Source: DATLYH01 sp035575035
GTDB lineage: Bacteria; Planctomycetota; Planctomycetia; Gemmatales; Gemmataceae
Assembly (NCBI GenBank): GCA_035575035.1
Contig: DATLYH010000204.1
Span: 1-37,412, forward strand
Length of the DNA: 37,412 nt
Reading direction: 5' to 3'
Under the pieces are notes generated by a model. The model was given only the letters and a program-made list of their open reading frames with translations, was not told the origin of the DNA and did not search any database. Positions within the stretch are counted from its first letter, which is position 1, and each line of letters begins with the position of its first letter. A program made the position numbers and the translations under genes. This document shows, piece after piece, positions 1-8,309 of the stretch.

Positions 1-1043
1 TGCCGCTCCCGCCGGGCCGCCAGTAAACTGGCCTCGTCGGAACGGACAGCGCTCCGCTCATAGCGGGCGATCAGCTCGTCCCACTTGGCGATCGTGGCCA
101 GATGCTGGCGGGCGATCGGATCGGCGTCCAGGGCCTCATTGATGGCGGCGTCGGGCACCGGCATCTGGTCCAGCGTCTTCTCCAGCGCTTTGTGGGCCTC
201 CAGCCGGTTCTTCGCCTTCATCAGCTCAAAGTGCGCTTGAGCGTGCTGCCGGCGGAACTCGCCGAAGGTGGTCAGCAGGATCATCTGCTTCTGGCTGAGG
301 GCTTGCGGGTCGGTGAAGTTCAGCTCCTCCGCTAGGGCCCGCCATCGGTCCCGCTTCTTACGCAGGTTCTCGCGGAACTGGGTGTAAATGTCGTCTAGCT
401 CGGCGATCCGGTTGGCGCGGCGCTTGGTCTCCACCTGGACGACTTCTTGCAGATAAGCCTGGGTGACGGCGTTGACCAGCGGGATCAGCTCGCCCGGGTC
501 GGGACCAACCATCGAGACGGTCACCAACTCGGAGCCATTGGGGCTTTCGACCTTGAGTTCTTCTGCCAGCCAGGCGGCCGGATCAGACTGGTTGCGGATG
601 ATCGCCAGCCGTTTCACTTCCTCGCGCTTGAGGGCGGCCATGAGGACGTAGCGGCTGCGGATCAGGTCCATCTGGGTTTTGACATAGGTCTGGAACTCGC
701 TGCGGCCGTCGGAGCTGTCGCCGCTGAGGAGCCGGGGCTGGGTGGAATCGACCTTAAGTTGGGCGAAGACGGTGTAGCTGGCCGGCAACAGGAACCAGAC
801 GGCCGCGGCCGCGCCACCGGCGGCCAGCAGGCTCAGGCAGGCGGCGAGCAGCCAGCGGCGGCGCAGCGCCTTGATGAGGGCCAGCGCGTCCGGGCCGGAG
901 GACAGGGCCGGCGGCACCAGTCCTCCCGGCGGGACAGTCCCGGCCAGGTCGGCCGGCACCGTTCGCGAAGGGGGAGGGCTGGGCGGCGTCGATTCCGGCA
1001 AACGAAGGGCGGGGTCTTCCAACCCGACTTCACGGGGTAGCAA
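1..1043 (-). CDS. Wzz/GumC-type polysaccharide chain-length determinant (3' end outside window)
   Basis: Partial gene; 347 residues are visible and the frame is open to the window edge. A proline-rich cytoplasmic N-terminus is followed by one membrane helix at about residues 64-86 (RRRWLLAACLSLLAAGG...) and then a periplasmic domain opening YTVFAQLKVDS, the usual start of a Wzz-type polysaccharide co-polymerase. A long charged helical stretch follows (ETKRRANRIAELDDIYTQF onward). These proteins set polymer length together with a Wza-type exporter, and such an exporter lies at 3037. I chose a TTG start at 1043 because GGAGG lies 7 nt upstream (1051-1055) and no ATG fits. The C-terminus is missing, so a fused BY-kinase domain cannot be judged. 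The exosortase gene lies 75 bp upstream on the same strand, so the two are probably co-transcribed. Confidence 0.8.
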   Translation of the reverse strand, partial: MLPREVGLEDPALRLPESTPPSPPPSRTVPADLAGTVPPGGLVPPALSSGPDALALIKALRRRWLLAACLSLLAAGGAAAAVWFLLPASYTVFAQLKVDSTQPRLLSGDSSDGRSEFQTYVKTQMDLIRSRYVLMAALKREEVKRLAIIRNQSDPAAWLAEELKVESPNGSELVTVSMVGPDPGELIPLVNAVTQAYLQEVVQVETKRRANRIAELDDIYTQFRENLRKKRDRWRALAEELNFTDPQALSQKQMILLTTFGEFRRQHAQAHFELMKAKNRLEAHKALEKTLDQMPVPDAAINEALDADPIARQHLATIAKWDELIARYERSAVRSDEASLLAARRER

Positions 1044-1118
1044 GGTTCGACCTCCCGAGTGAGGACGGCCACGGCAGCCGGTCGGCCGGCGCCGTGTGCG
1101 GGAACGTCATCGCTCTTG

Positions 1119-2114
1119 TCATTCGCCGGCCGGCCGGAGCATGGCGGGCTTCGGCGGCCAGCTGGTCCGAACCGCCGGGCGCTCGGGCCGTGCGGGGACC
1201 GAGGGGCGTGCGCCGCGCGGTCGGATCACGGCCCCCCGAACGGGACGGCTGGCGGCCGGTTCGATCAGAAGCCGGTCGAGAATCTTCAGCTCCAGCCAGA
1301 GCATCCCCAGCGCCAGCGGCATCATCAGCCAGCCGGCCACGTCGTGGAAGAAGGCGTTGGCCAACTCGCTGCCGAGGGTCCGATGCAGCACGCCGGTCGC
1401 CGTGATGCGGATCACATTCGACGCCAGCGCGATCGGAACGGCGCTGCCCACGATCAACAACTTCTCCCACAACCGCCGGCGGATCAGCAGGGCGACGCCG
1501 GTGGACAGAGCGAAGAACACCACCAGCATGCGCAGACCACTGCACGCCTCGACGACGCCGAGTTCCAGGTCATCGAGGAGGATGGTATTGCCCTCGGCCA
1601 AGGCAGGCAGGCCGAGCGTTTGCAGGGCGAAGGTGCTGGCCAGCGTGGCGATGCGTTGCAACGAGCCGGACATGGCTACCGCCGCGCTGTGCGGCAGCGG
1701 GATCATGAACGCCAGGAAGACGATGGCCGGCCAGGCCCAACGCCACGCCGCCCAGCCGCCCAGCAGCAGGCAGAGCCCGGCCAGGCACGGCAGTAGCGAG
1801 ATCGGGTCGAGCCAGACGAAGTGGAAGTAGGTGCCGAACAGGCGCAGGCCAAGGCCCACCGCCAAGACTGGCACCCCCCACCAGGTCCAGGGCGGCCATT
1901 CCGCCGGCAGCCGGTCTCGCCGCAGCCACAGCAGTACCAGCGCAAAGACCGGCACCAGATAGCCGTGCGAGTATTGCGGGTCGCGCGCCCAGCGCCGGGC
2001 GGTTTCGCCGAGCGTGGAGGCATACGACCACCACACGACCGCCAGCACCACGGCCACCATCAACAGGAGCAGCGGCCGGATTGATCCGACGCGGCCGAAA
2101 GGTTTGATTGTCAC
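1119..2114 (-). CDS. exosortase (EpsH/XrtU-like transpeptidase)
   Basis: A 331-residue polytopic membrane protein with about eight hydrophobic segments. The three catalytic residues of exosortases are in their family contexts: Cys191 in VVEACSGLRM, Arg236 in ALASNVIRIT and His257 in FFHDVAGW. Exosortases cut and transfer proteins carrying a C-terminal PEP-CTERM signal to the cell surface, and such a substrate lies at 5111-5587. The start is GTG with AGGAGGGG just upstream. The last 45 residues form a proline/arginine-rich cytoplasmic tail with no recognised domain. Exosortases normally sit beside exopolysaccharide genes, as here with Wzz- and Wza-like neighbours. The exact subfamily (XrtU is a planctomycete type) is a guess. 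Confidence 0.92.
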   Translation of the reverse strand: MTIKPFGRVGSIRPLLLLMVAVVLAVVWWSYASTLGETARRWARDPQYSHGYLVPVFALVLLWLRRDRLPAEWPPWTWWGVPVLAVGLGLRLFGTYFHFVWLDPISLLPCLAGLCLLLGGWAAWRWAWPAIVFLAFMIPLPHSAAVAMSGSLQRIATLASTFALQTLGLPALAEGNTILLDDLELGVVEACSGLRMLVVFFALSTGVALLIRRRLWEKLLIVGSAVPIALASNVIRITATGVLHRTLGSELANAFFHDVAGWLMMPLALGMLWLELKILDRLLIEPAASRPVRGAVIRPRGARPSVPARPERPAVRTSWPPKPAMLRPAGE

Positions 2115-3036
2115 GGCGTCCCCTCCTGGTGTCCGTGAAACGAAACGATGGGCGGCAACCGTCCTCCCGTGGACGGCACAAGGCGACGAGGCGGATCGAG
2201 TGGCGATGCCGACCGGGAGACCGCTGAGCCGATGGGAGAGCGCTCAACGGGGAGCAGACGAGCGGCCGGTGTGAACCGGTTGGTGCGAACCGGCCGGTTC
2301 ACACCGGCCACTCGCCTCCACCCATCGGATCATACAGGGGAAGTCAAGGGCCTGACGCCCCCGTTTCGGTCGCCTGAGCCGACCGACGGCCAACCGTGCG
2401 GGGTCAAGGACGCCCTTGGGAAAGACGGTTGGACAAACTGTCCGATCCGACGAAGGCGCGTCCCTTGGCGCCGCACGGCGTTCGATCAACCGAGAGGGCT
2501 GAGAAGGCGGGCAGGATGAGTCAGCAATAGCGGCCAATTGCCCGGCATCCATTCCCAAGCACGCGCTCCCGATTCCAGTGATGACCAGTGGGGGATGTGA
2601 TGGTCAGGTCGGAAGGACCACGTTTTTCAAACCGGTCGAATGACTCCCACGGCGATGACCGGCCTGGGTCCCTTCGCTCCTTCCGAGCCGCGAAGGACCG
2701 GCGTCGCCTTGTTCTGGCTGGGTCCGTTCGGGAATCCATCCCCCTTCCAACCGCTGAACCTTGCCAAGGTCCTCGATTGGGGAGGGCATCTTACAGGGGG
2801 TGATATTCTCAAGTCAATATACTTTCCCATGTGGCAAGCTCGGCAAGAAGGCCGCAACGTGCGCAACGTAAGATGCGAGGACCGCGCGGGGCGGCGGCAG
2901 CGCGGCAAGCCGCGTTCATGTGGCGGAGCGGCGAACACCGATAGGTAGGGACAGATAAGGCAGACCCGCTCCCACGGGCAGGACGCCCTTGTCGGACGTG
3001 ACTTCCTTGAAGTCCCCCACACCTGAGGGCAAGGAC
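2115..3036. other. long intergenic region between divergent EPS genes
   Basis: About 920 bp between the divergent exosortase and export genes. Open frames here are short, have no recognisable products and lack good ribosome-binding sites. It holds one strong inverted repeat (2264-2309) and a relatively AT-rich patch around 2800-2835 that could contain the promoter of the export gene, although I could not identify convincing -35/-10 boxes. I see nothing else. Confidence 0.5.
2264..2309. repeat. inverted repeat, GGCCGGTGTGAACCGG family
   Basis: The 16-bp arm GGCCGGTGTGAACCGG (2264-2279) is the exact reverse complement of CCGGTTCACACCGGCC (2294-2309), with a 14-nt loop. The same core recurs at 3169, 4523 and, as a GTGAGCC variant, three times at 9101-9222. 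Confidence 0.85.
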
Positions 3037-4449
3037 ATGCCACCGAAACGTGACCGGCTGGTTGCCGTGGTCGCCGTCTTCTTCATCCTCCTCATGGCCA
3101 GCGCCGGCTGTCGGTCGCCCGCCGGCGGCGCGGGCGTGGTCGCTCCCCCGATGCTCGCCGCTCGGCCGCCGGCCGGTTCACACCGGCCGCTCGCCGGAAC
3201 GACCCTCGCACCGCAAACCGTCGTCCGCTGGTCGGTCGCCTCGCCCCAGGCCCAGCGCTCGCCGGCCATCGTCGGCCGGGATGTTGTCGCCGCGGACGGC
3301 ACCCTGACGCTCGGGCCTTACGGATCGGTCCCGGTAGCCGGGCTGACGGTCGAGCAGGCCCAGGCGGCGGCGGAACGGCATGTCGCCCGCCAGTTCCCTG
3401 AGGCTCGGGTCAACCTCCAGGTCGAAAGCCCGACGGCACCCGGGCCGCTCCAGCGCCTGTTCGGGCGGACCGGCGAGACCACGGCCCGACCGGACGCAAG
3501 CAACGGCTGGCAGTACAGCAAGCAGCCGTCCCCAGCCGCCGTCCGGCCGGCATCCCTGACGCAGCCCGCAGCCCCACCTGCGGACCGACGGCCGGCCCCC
3601 ACGCGGGAACCGGTCAGCCAGCAGAGGAGCGCCGAGCAGCGCATCCGGCCGGTCAGTGCGTCGGAGCCGGAAGTGGCGCCGATGCCCCAGGTCCTGGCCC
3701 CGCAGCCGCCGATCGCGCCGCACGGCGGCCCGGTCGGCCTCGGCGATCAGCCGGTGCCGCGCGAGCTGGCCCAGGTGTCCTTGCCGCCTTACGTCATCGA
3801 CCCGCCCGACATCTTGTTGATCGAATCGACGCAGGGACTGGAAGACGCGCCCATCCGGGGCCAGCACCTGGTCCGCCCTGATGGGACCGTCAGCCTGGGG
3901 ATCTACGGCTCGGTCTATGTGGCCGGCATGACCATCCCCCAGGCCCACGAGGCGATCGCCCGCGTGCTGGCCCTGCGCATCAAGGACTTCGATCGCCGCA
4001 ACCTCCACGTGGACGTGCTGGCTTATAACAGCAAGTTCTACTATGTCATCACCGATGGGGCCGGCTACGGCGAACAGGTGGTGCGCGTCCCGGTCACCGG
4101 GAATGAGACGGTCCTTGACGCCATCAGTCTGATCAACGGACTGCCGCCGGTGGCCTCGAAGAAGCACATCTGGGTCGCTCGCCGCACGCCGAACGACGGC
4201 AGCGGGCACCAGATCCTGCCGGTGGATTGGGTCGGGATCACGCAGCGGGGATCGACCGTGACCAATTACCAGATTCTCCCCGGCGACCGCATCTATGTGC
4301 AGTCCGATCACCTGATCCGCTTCGACAACCGCTTGACCAAGGTGCTTAACCCAATCGAGCGCCTTCTGGGGGTGACGCTGCTGGGCAGCGCGACGGTCAA
4401 CTCGATTGCCGGCCGTGGTCTGGGGGGCACTGGAGGCATAGCGCCGTAA
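3037..4449 (+). CDS. Wza-like polysaccharide export lipoprotein with SLBB domain
   Basis: A 470-residue secreted protein. I chose the ATG at 3037, not the upstream one in frame, because MPPKRDRLVAVV... directly begins a signal peptide ending in MASAGC, a plausible lipobox, and GAGGGCAAGGA precedes it. It contains two copies of the polysaccharide-export (Poly_export) motif: a short one (DGTLTLGPYGSVPVAGLTV) and a full one (YVIDPPDILLI ... DGTVSLGIYGSVYVAGMT), followed by an SLBB-like segment (YYVITDGAGYGEQVVRVP...) and an ILPGDRIYV ending. The family forms the outer-membrane/periplasmic conduit for capsule or exopolysaccharide and pairs with Wzz-type proteins such as the one at 1-1043. The linker between the two halves is proline-rich. 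One copy of the local palindromic repeat lies inside the coding sequence (3169-3195). Confidence 0.88.
   Translation: MPPKRDRLVAVVAVFFILLMASAGCRSPAGGAGVVAPPMLAARPPAGSHRPLAGTTLAPQTVVRWSVASPQAQRSPAIVGRDVVAADGTLTLGPYGSVPVAGLTVEQAQAAAERHVARQFPEARVNLQVESPTAPGPLQRLFGRTGETTARPDASNGWQYSKQPSPAAVRPASLTQPAAPPADRRPAPTREPVSQQRSAEQRIRPVSASEPEVAPMPQVLAPQPPIAPHGGPVGLGDQPVPRELAQVSLPPYVIDPPDILLIESTQGLEDAPIRGQHLVRPDGTVSLGIYGSVYVAGMTIPQAHEAIARVLALRIKDFDRRNLHVDVLAYNSKFYYVITDGAGYGEQVVRVPVTGNETVLDAISLINGLPPVASKKHIWVARRTPNDGSGHQILPVDWVGITQRGSTVTNYQILPGDRIYVQSDHLIRFDNRLTKVLNPIERLLGVTLLGSATVNSIAGRGLGGTGGIAP
3169..3195. repeat. palindromic repeat copy inside a coding region
   Basis: CCGGCCGGTTCACACCGG followed by CCGCTCGCC is the reverse complement of the intergenic element at 4523-4550. 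Here it is read in frame and encodes PAGSHRPLA just after the lipoprotein signal of the export protein. Confidence 0.8.
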
Positions 4450-4522
4450 CTTGAACAGGCGAGGCCAGGTGGTTAAGGTGGAGGTTGGGGGTGTGCTGGC
4501 TAACACACTCCTGGAGTGATGA

Positions 4523-4550
4523 GGCGAGCGGCCGGTGTGAACCGGCCGGT
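4523..4550. repeat. GGCCGGTGTGAACCGGCC-family repeat upstream of small secreted gene
   Basis: GGCGAGCGGCCGGTGTGAAC followed by CGGCCGGT, same core as at 2264 and 3169. It ends about 15 bp before the start codon of the next gene, so it would form a hairpin in that mRNA's leader. Confidence 0.8.
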
Positions 4551-4565
4551 GGAAAGGACAGCACG

Positions 4566-4994
4566 ATGAGCCGGTTTCTCCGCGCGGGGCTGATTCTGGT
4601 CGGCCTGCTGGCCCTGCTTACGATGGCCCGCCCCGCGGCTGCCCAACCCTATCCCACTTACTACCCACGACCGCTGGTCAGTCCGTACCAGCGGCCGACG
4701 CTCAGCCCCTACTTGAACCTGCTACGCGGCGGCAACGTCGCGGCCAATTATTACCTGGGAGTCATCCCCGACATTCGGCAGCGGGCCCTCAACGCCCAGT
4801 ACAGTTCGGCCCTCCTTGACCTGGAGCGGCGGACAGAGCGCGTCGAGCCGACCACGGACGAGTTGCTTCCGCCGCTGCCGAGCACCGGCCATCCGACCTA
4901 TTTCCTGAATTACGGCCCCTACTACAACCTCGGTGGCCCTCGTGTCAGTCCGGTGCCCATCAGCCGACCGCTGGCCCTGTCTGGCCGTCGCTGA
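4566..4994 (+). CDS. small secreted tyrosine/proline-rich protein
   Basis: 142 residues. The ATG at 4566 has GGAAAGGA upstream and starts a clear signal peptide (MSRFLRAGLILVGLLALL... ending ARPAAAQ); the frame extends upstream but only through repeat sequence. The mature part is rich in Tyr and Pro (QPYPTYYPRPLVSPYQRPTL) and ends GPYYNLGGPRVSPVPISR. I recognise no domain; short proteins of this look are common in planctomycetes as secreted proteins of unknown role. It follows the export gene by about 115 bp on the same strand and is closed by a strong terminator, so it may be the last gene of that transcript. Confidence 0.75.
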   Translation: MSRFLRAGLILVGLLALLTMARPAAAQPYPTYYPRPLVSPYQRPTLSPYLNLLRGGNVAANYYLGVIPDIRQRALNAQYSSALLDLERRTERVEPTTDELLPPLPSTGHPTYFLNYGPYYNLGGPRVSPVPISRPLALSGRR

Positions 4995-4999
4995 AAAAA

Positions 5000-5036
5000 C
5001 AGAAGCCGCGCTTGCCGGAGCGCGGCTTCTGTTTTT
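5000..5036 (+). terminator. intrinsic terminator, probably bidirectional
   Basis: A 13-bp perfect stem, CAGAAGCCGCGCT (5000-5012) and AGCGCGGCTTCTG (5019-5031), with loop TGCCGG, followed by TTTTT. A run of six A precedes the stem, so it could also stop the minus-strand PEP-CTERM gene that converges from 5111. Confidence 0.92.
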
Positions 5037-5110
5037 ACTCGACGTGTTACCAGGTCGCGGAAGCCCCCTCCGGTTGCCGCAGAGGGCCCGGCGCTCAGGC
5101 AGCGGGCGCT

Positions 5111-5587
5111 TCAGCCGCCTCGCCGTCGCCGATAGACTGCGTAGAGGCCGGCCAATCCGAACCCGACCAGGCCGGTGACCAGGCTGGCCGGTTCAGGCGA
5201 GTGGTTAGCCGGCGGCCCCCCACCCGGTGGGATCGTTGGGCTGGGTGGCTCAACGATGGGTGGCGGCGCGGGAGGGGGAGGCGGAGGCAAAGGCGGGGCC
5301 GGCGGGGGCGTAGATGGCGGTCTGTGGGGCGGCGGCTGGGGGAACGTGGGCGGCAGGAAAGCGATCACCGCGGCAGACAGGATTTGCTCCACCAGGCTCG
5401 CCGTCCTCCCTGTTGTGCTTCCAGCCGAGCCGGGCATTACTGCCGGCGTCGGCTCGGGCACGCGGTCGAGGTCCACATTGGAAGTCGGCTCGTGAGCCCA
5501 AACAGGTAACGGGGACAGGATCAGGAAGGCCGCTGCCGTTAGGGTAAGTAGAGGGGGATGGGTGCGTCGCCTCCAGGAACCATTCAT
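5111..5587 (-). CDS. proline-rich PEP-CTERM protein (exosortase substrate)
   Basis: 158 residues. The N-terminus is a signal peptide (THPPLLTLTAAAFLILSPLPVWA). The centre, about residues 78-128, is almost pure proline with Ala and Ser. The C-terminus is a textbook PEP-CTERM signal: SPEPASL, a hydrophobic helix (VTGLVGFGLAGLYAVY) and the basic tail RRRRGG. Exosortase would cleave near the PEP motif and anchor or release the protein at the surface. The exosortase itself is at 1119-2114, within 3 kb. The start is supported by AAGGAGA 7 nt upstream. The polyproline linker suggests a wall- or matrix-spanning spacer; only about 45 residues remain as a possible functional head, so the role is unknown. 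Confidence 0.88.
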   Translation of the reverse strand: MNGSWRRRTHPPLLTLTAAAFLILSPLPVWAHEPTSNVDLDRVPEPTPAVMPGSAGSTTGRTASLVEQILSAAVIAFLPPTFPQPPPHRPPSTPPPAPPLPPPPPPAPPPIVEPPSPTIPPGGGPPANHSPEPASLVTGLVGFGLAGLYAVYRRRRGG

Positions 5588-5998
5588 CAGAAAATCTCCT
5601 TCTTCTCCATTCTCAGCGTTCTTCCGTCCTCAACGGGTCCGGGAAGCCGGCGCCGAGAGCATTTCCGGGGGAATGGTATACAGTCCGTCAATACCCTAAC
5701 TCAAGAGCGTTCTGACTGAGCGACCGTCTGCTCAGGATATATCGGCTCTGCCGCGAAGATTTTCCAATTCTGCCGACAATACCTTTCCCCGGCCTGGGGC
5801 TGTCCTCCCGGGCGCGGCAAACCGCTTCTCTCGGCCGAACCGACCGACCGAAAGAGTTCTCGGTGCGATGCGTGACGGCCCGACCGTGCTTTCGCTTCTC
5901 ATGCTCTCCCCGGGCCGTCGCATTGACCCAAACCCAGGCCCGGCGCGCGGGTCAAGGACTGTCCTGCGCGCCGCGGCCACTCCCAGGGAGAGCTACCC
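5588..5998. other. divergent intergenic region
   Basis: About 410 bp between the PEP-CTERM gene (minus) and the BBP7 gene (plus), which must hold promoters for both. AT-richer patches lie around 5670-5710 and 5735-5790, but I could not assign promoter boxes with confidence. No gene, repeat or RNA was recognised. Confidence 0.4.
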
Positions 5999-7552
5999 AT
6001 GAAAGGCCTCTATGCAGTCGTTGCCTGCTTGTTGCTGCCCTGGCCGGTCGCGGCGGGCGAGGTCCAGTGGCGCCCGGCCGAGAAACGGTCTGTCTCTCCG
6101 CCCACCGGCGGTCCAGGGGTGTCCCTTGGCCGGCCGGTCCCCGCCCGGTTGGTCGTTTCTCCCCAGGCACCGCCGATCACCGACCCACAGGTAATACCGG
6201 CCTCCTTCGTCGGTGCCGCTTCCCTGCCGCGGCGTCCGGTGGTGCGTCTCCAGGACGCCGACCTTCCGCCCCCGCTGCCCGAGCCGGAATGGCCTGCCGA
6301 TGATCCCAAGCCATCGGAGCAACCTCCCAAAGACGGTGCTGTCCTCTCGACACCCGCCGTCGGGACGCCCCCCGGTCCGCCGACCGTTCCGGCGCCGATT
6401 CCTCCTCCTGTGGCCACCACTGCTCCGCCGCCTGTGCCCGCGCCGTCGTGCTGCGAGCCGCACTGCTGCATGGCCCCGCCGCCCGGCCGCGTTCCCGGCC
6501 GGCTCTATGGGGGAGCGGAATACCTGCTCTGGTGGATCAAGGACGGCTCGGTCCCTCCGCTGGTCACCACCAGCCCGGTCGCCTCGCAGGGGATCATCGG
6601 CCTGCCGGGGACGGTCGTCCTCTTCGGCGGCTCGGACGTTGATACCGACGAATTCTCGGGCGGGCGGTTCACAGTCGGCTACTGGCTCGACGCTTGCCGG
6701 ATGCGGGCCCTGGAAGGGACGTTTTTCTTCCTGGGCCAGCGGGACGTCAACTTCGCCGCCGGCTCGGAAGCCTTCCCGCTGCTGGCCCGGCCGTTTTTCG
6801 CGGAGAACCTGGGGACCGAGTTCGCGCAGGTGGTGACCGACCCCAATCGGGCCACCGGAGGCGTCCGGGTCGAGCTGCCCAGCCAGCTCTGGGGGGCGGA
6901 GGCCAACCTGCGCCGCAATGTCCTGCTCGGCTGCGGCTACCGCCTCGACCTGATCGCCGGCTTCCGCTATCTCGACCTGGATGAGGGGGTCCACATCATG
7001 GAGCTAGGCACGCTGCTGCCCACCGTCCAGCCGTTCGGCGGCAGCCGCTTCTTCGTGTTCGACAACTTCGACACGCGCAACCAGTTCTACGGCGGCCAGC
7101 TCGGCGCTGAAACCGAACTGCGCCGCGGGCGCTGGTTCGTCAACTTCCGCGGCAAGGTGGCGCTGGGCGGCACGCACCAGACCATCGACATTCTCGGCGG
7201 CCAGGTTGTGGCAGCGCCGGACGGCACCCGGCAGCGGTTCCGCGGCGGCCTCCTGGCCCTGCCGAGCAACATCGGCCACTTCAACCGCGACCATTTCGCC
7301 GTGGTCCCGGAGGTCGGCGTTAACCTGGGCTACCACTTCACCGACTCACTGCGGGCCTACGTCGGCTACACCTTCCTGTACTGGAGCGATGTGCTCCGTC
7401 CCGGCGACCAGATCGACCGGGTGCTGGACATCAACCAGATCCCCAATTTCATCCGGGGTCCGGCCGTCGCCCAGGTCCGCCCGGTCGTACCGTTTCGGTC
7501 CACCGACTTCTGGGCGCAGGGGCTCAACTTCGGGCTGGAGTTCCGATATTGA
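5999..7552 (+). CDS. BBP7 family outer-membrane beta-barrel protein
   Basis: 517 residues. A signal peptide (MKGLYAVVACLLLPWPVAAG) is followed by a proline-rich linker to about residue 150, a short Cys-rich knot (PSCCEPHCCMAPPP), and then a beta-barrel domain starting GRLYGGAEYLLWWIKDG, the signature opening of planctomycete BBP7 proteins. Alternating aromatic strands follow, and the protein ends FGLEFRY with the terminal aromatic residue typical of outer-membrane barrels. AGGGAGA upstream supports the start. BBP7 proteins occur in many copies per planctomycete genome; their cargo is unknown. It is probably monocistronic, with convergent neighbours separated by a palindromic tandem repeat. 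Confidence 0.9.
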   Translation: MKGLYAVVACLLLPWPVAAGEVQWRPAEKRSVSPPTGGPGVSLGRPVPARLVVSPQAPPITDPQVIPASFVGAASLPRRPVVRLQDADLPPPLPEPEWPADDPKPSEQPPKDGAVLSTPAVGTPPGPPTVPAPIPPPVATTAPPPVPAPSCCEPHCCMAPPPGRVPGRLYGGAEYLLWWIKDGSVPPLVTTSPVASQGIIGLPGTVVLFGGSDVDTDEFSGGRFTVGYWLDACRMRALEGTFFFLGQRDVNFAAGSEAFPLLARPFFAENLGTEFAQVVTDPNRATGGVRVELPSQLWGAEANLRRNVLLGCGYRLDLIAGFRYLDLDEGVHIMELGTLLPTVQPFGGSRFFVFDNFDTRNQFYGGQLGAETELRRGRWFVNFRGKVALGGTHQTIDILGGQVVAAPDGTRQRFRGGLLALPSNIGHFNRDHFAVVPEVGVNLGYHFTDSLRAYVGYTFLYWSDVLRPGDQIDRVLDINQIPNFIRGPAVAQVRPVVPFRSTDFWAQGLNFGLEFRY

Positions 7553-7583
7553 GCGCGGGCGATTCCATACCGGACTCGCCGTA

Positions 7584-7633
7584 AGCAAGCCGCTTGCGGC
7601 TTAGCGCTAGCAAGCCGCTTGCGGCTTAGCGCT
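7584..7633. repeat. two tandem 25-bp palindromic units between convergent genes
   Basis: The unit AGCAAGCCGCTTGCGGCTTA plus GCGCT occurs twice without change (7584-7608, 7609-7633). Each contains the inverted repeat AAGCCGC/GCGGCTT. The same GCCGC-AAGCGGC motif recurs near 20610 and in the hairpin at 32167. The position between two converging genes fits a termination or REP-like role. Confidence 0.85.
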
Positions 7634-7648
7634 AGGCCGTAAGCAAGA

Positions 7649-8074
7649 TTATTCGAGATGGAAATCGATGACGTTTTCCTCGTTGGGTTTCACCCGGCAG
7701 GAGAGACGGGAGAAATCGGGATCGCTGTAGCGGCGCGGCACCAGCGCGCGATGGACCGGCGGCTGCTGCCTCGGGTCGGGCGGCAGCACCGCTAGTACGG
7801 TGACGCGGTGCCAGCCAGCCACGGCGCCCGGCTGGTCGTCGGTGGCCAGGACGTAACTGCCGTCGGCCTGGATCTCGGCGCGGGCCAGCGGGCCGCTGCT
7901 GCCACGGTCGGCGTCCGGGATAAAGACGATGGTGCCGCCACCGAGTGGGGCCCCCCGGTAGAATACCTTGCCGCGGACGGTGGCCAACGGGGCCGGCTCC
8001 GTACCGCAGCCTCCCGCTAGCAGGAGCAGGCAAGCGGCAGCGGCCGTCCAGGGAATGGCAGACGATGGGGTCAT
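7649..8074 (-). CDS. small lipoprotein with carboxypeptidase-regulatory-like fold
   Basis: 141 residues from the ATG at 8074, chosen because it begins a lipoprotein signal (MTPSSAIPWTAAAACLLLLAGGC); the longer frame upstream would overlap the leader of the divergent ompH gene. The mature part (ATVRGKVFYRGAPLGGGTIVFIPDAD ... ARAEIQADGSYVLATDDQPGAVAGWHRVTV) has the pattern of the planctomycete transthyretin-like or carboxypeptidase-regulatory lipoproteins, ending with a short strand (NVIDFHLE). The function is unknown; these are exported, probably outer-membrane-attached proteins present in many copies per genome. Confidence 0.82.
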   Translation of the reverse strand: MTPSSAIPWTAAAACLLLLAGGCGTEPAPLATVRGKVFYRGAPLGGGTIVFIPDADRGSSGPLARAEIQADGSYVLATDDQPGAVAGWHRVTVLAVLPPDPRQQPPVHRALVPRRYSDPDFSRLSCRVKPNEENVIDFHLE

Positions 8075-8309
8075 AAAAACGCCCCGGCCGGGTGCAGGCT
8101 GGGCTCGCTCTTTTTCCCAGGTTTCCGGGACCGCAGCCCCCGCGCCGCGGCGGGGACTCTTCGCCTTGATCTTCTTCGGCTGCTCGGGTACAAACCATCG
8201 CTCCAATTCCGGGGAAGGGAGCGGATTCGACACTTCTTCGCCGACGGCCACCCGGAGTGCGGGACCGGAACCGCGGCCGCCGGCAACCTGGAGCGAGGAG
8301 AGCAGAGCA

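Noticed and set aside
447..1040. Plus-strand open frame of 197 codons
   Set aside because: Shadow of the Wzz-like gene, which has a clear family start and membrane helix on the other strand.
2820..2850. Sigma-54 promoter (TGGCA...GC)
   Set aside because: TGGCAAGCTCGGCA has the GG and GC doublets at the wrong spacing for a -24/-12 promoter.
3178..4506. Minus-strand open frame of 442 codons
   Set aside because: Antisense shadow of the Wza-like gene; it has Arg/Asp/Gln-rich composition with no domains.
5012..5509. Plus-strand glycine/arginine-rich frames
   Set aside because: Mirror image of the polyproline PEP-CTERM gene; no ribosome site and no conserved features.
7968..8309. N-terminal extension of the OmpH gene (plus-strand frame open from 7968)
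   Set aside because: It overlaps the divergent lipoprotein gene, and the GTG at 8310 begins a signal peptide with GAGGAG upstream.
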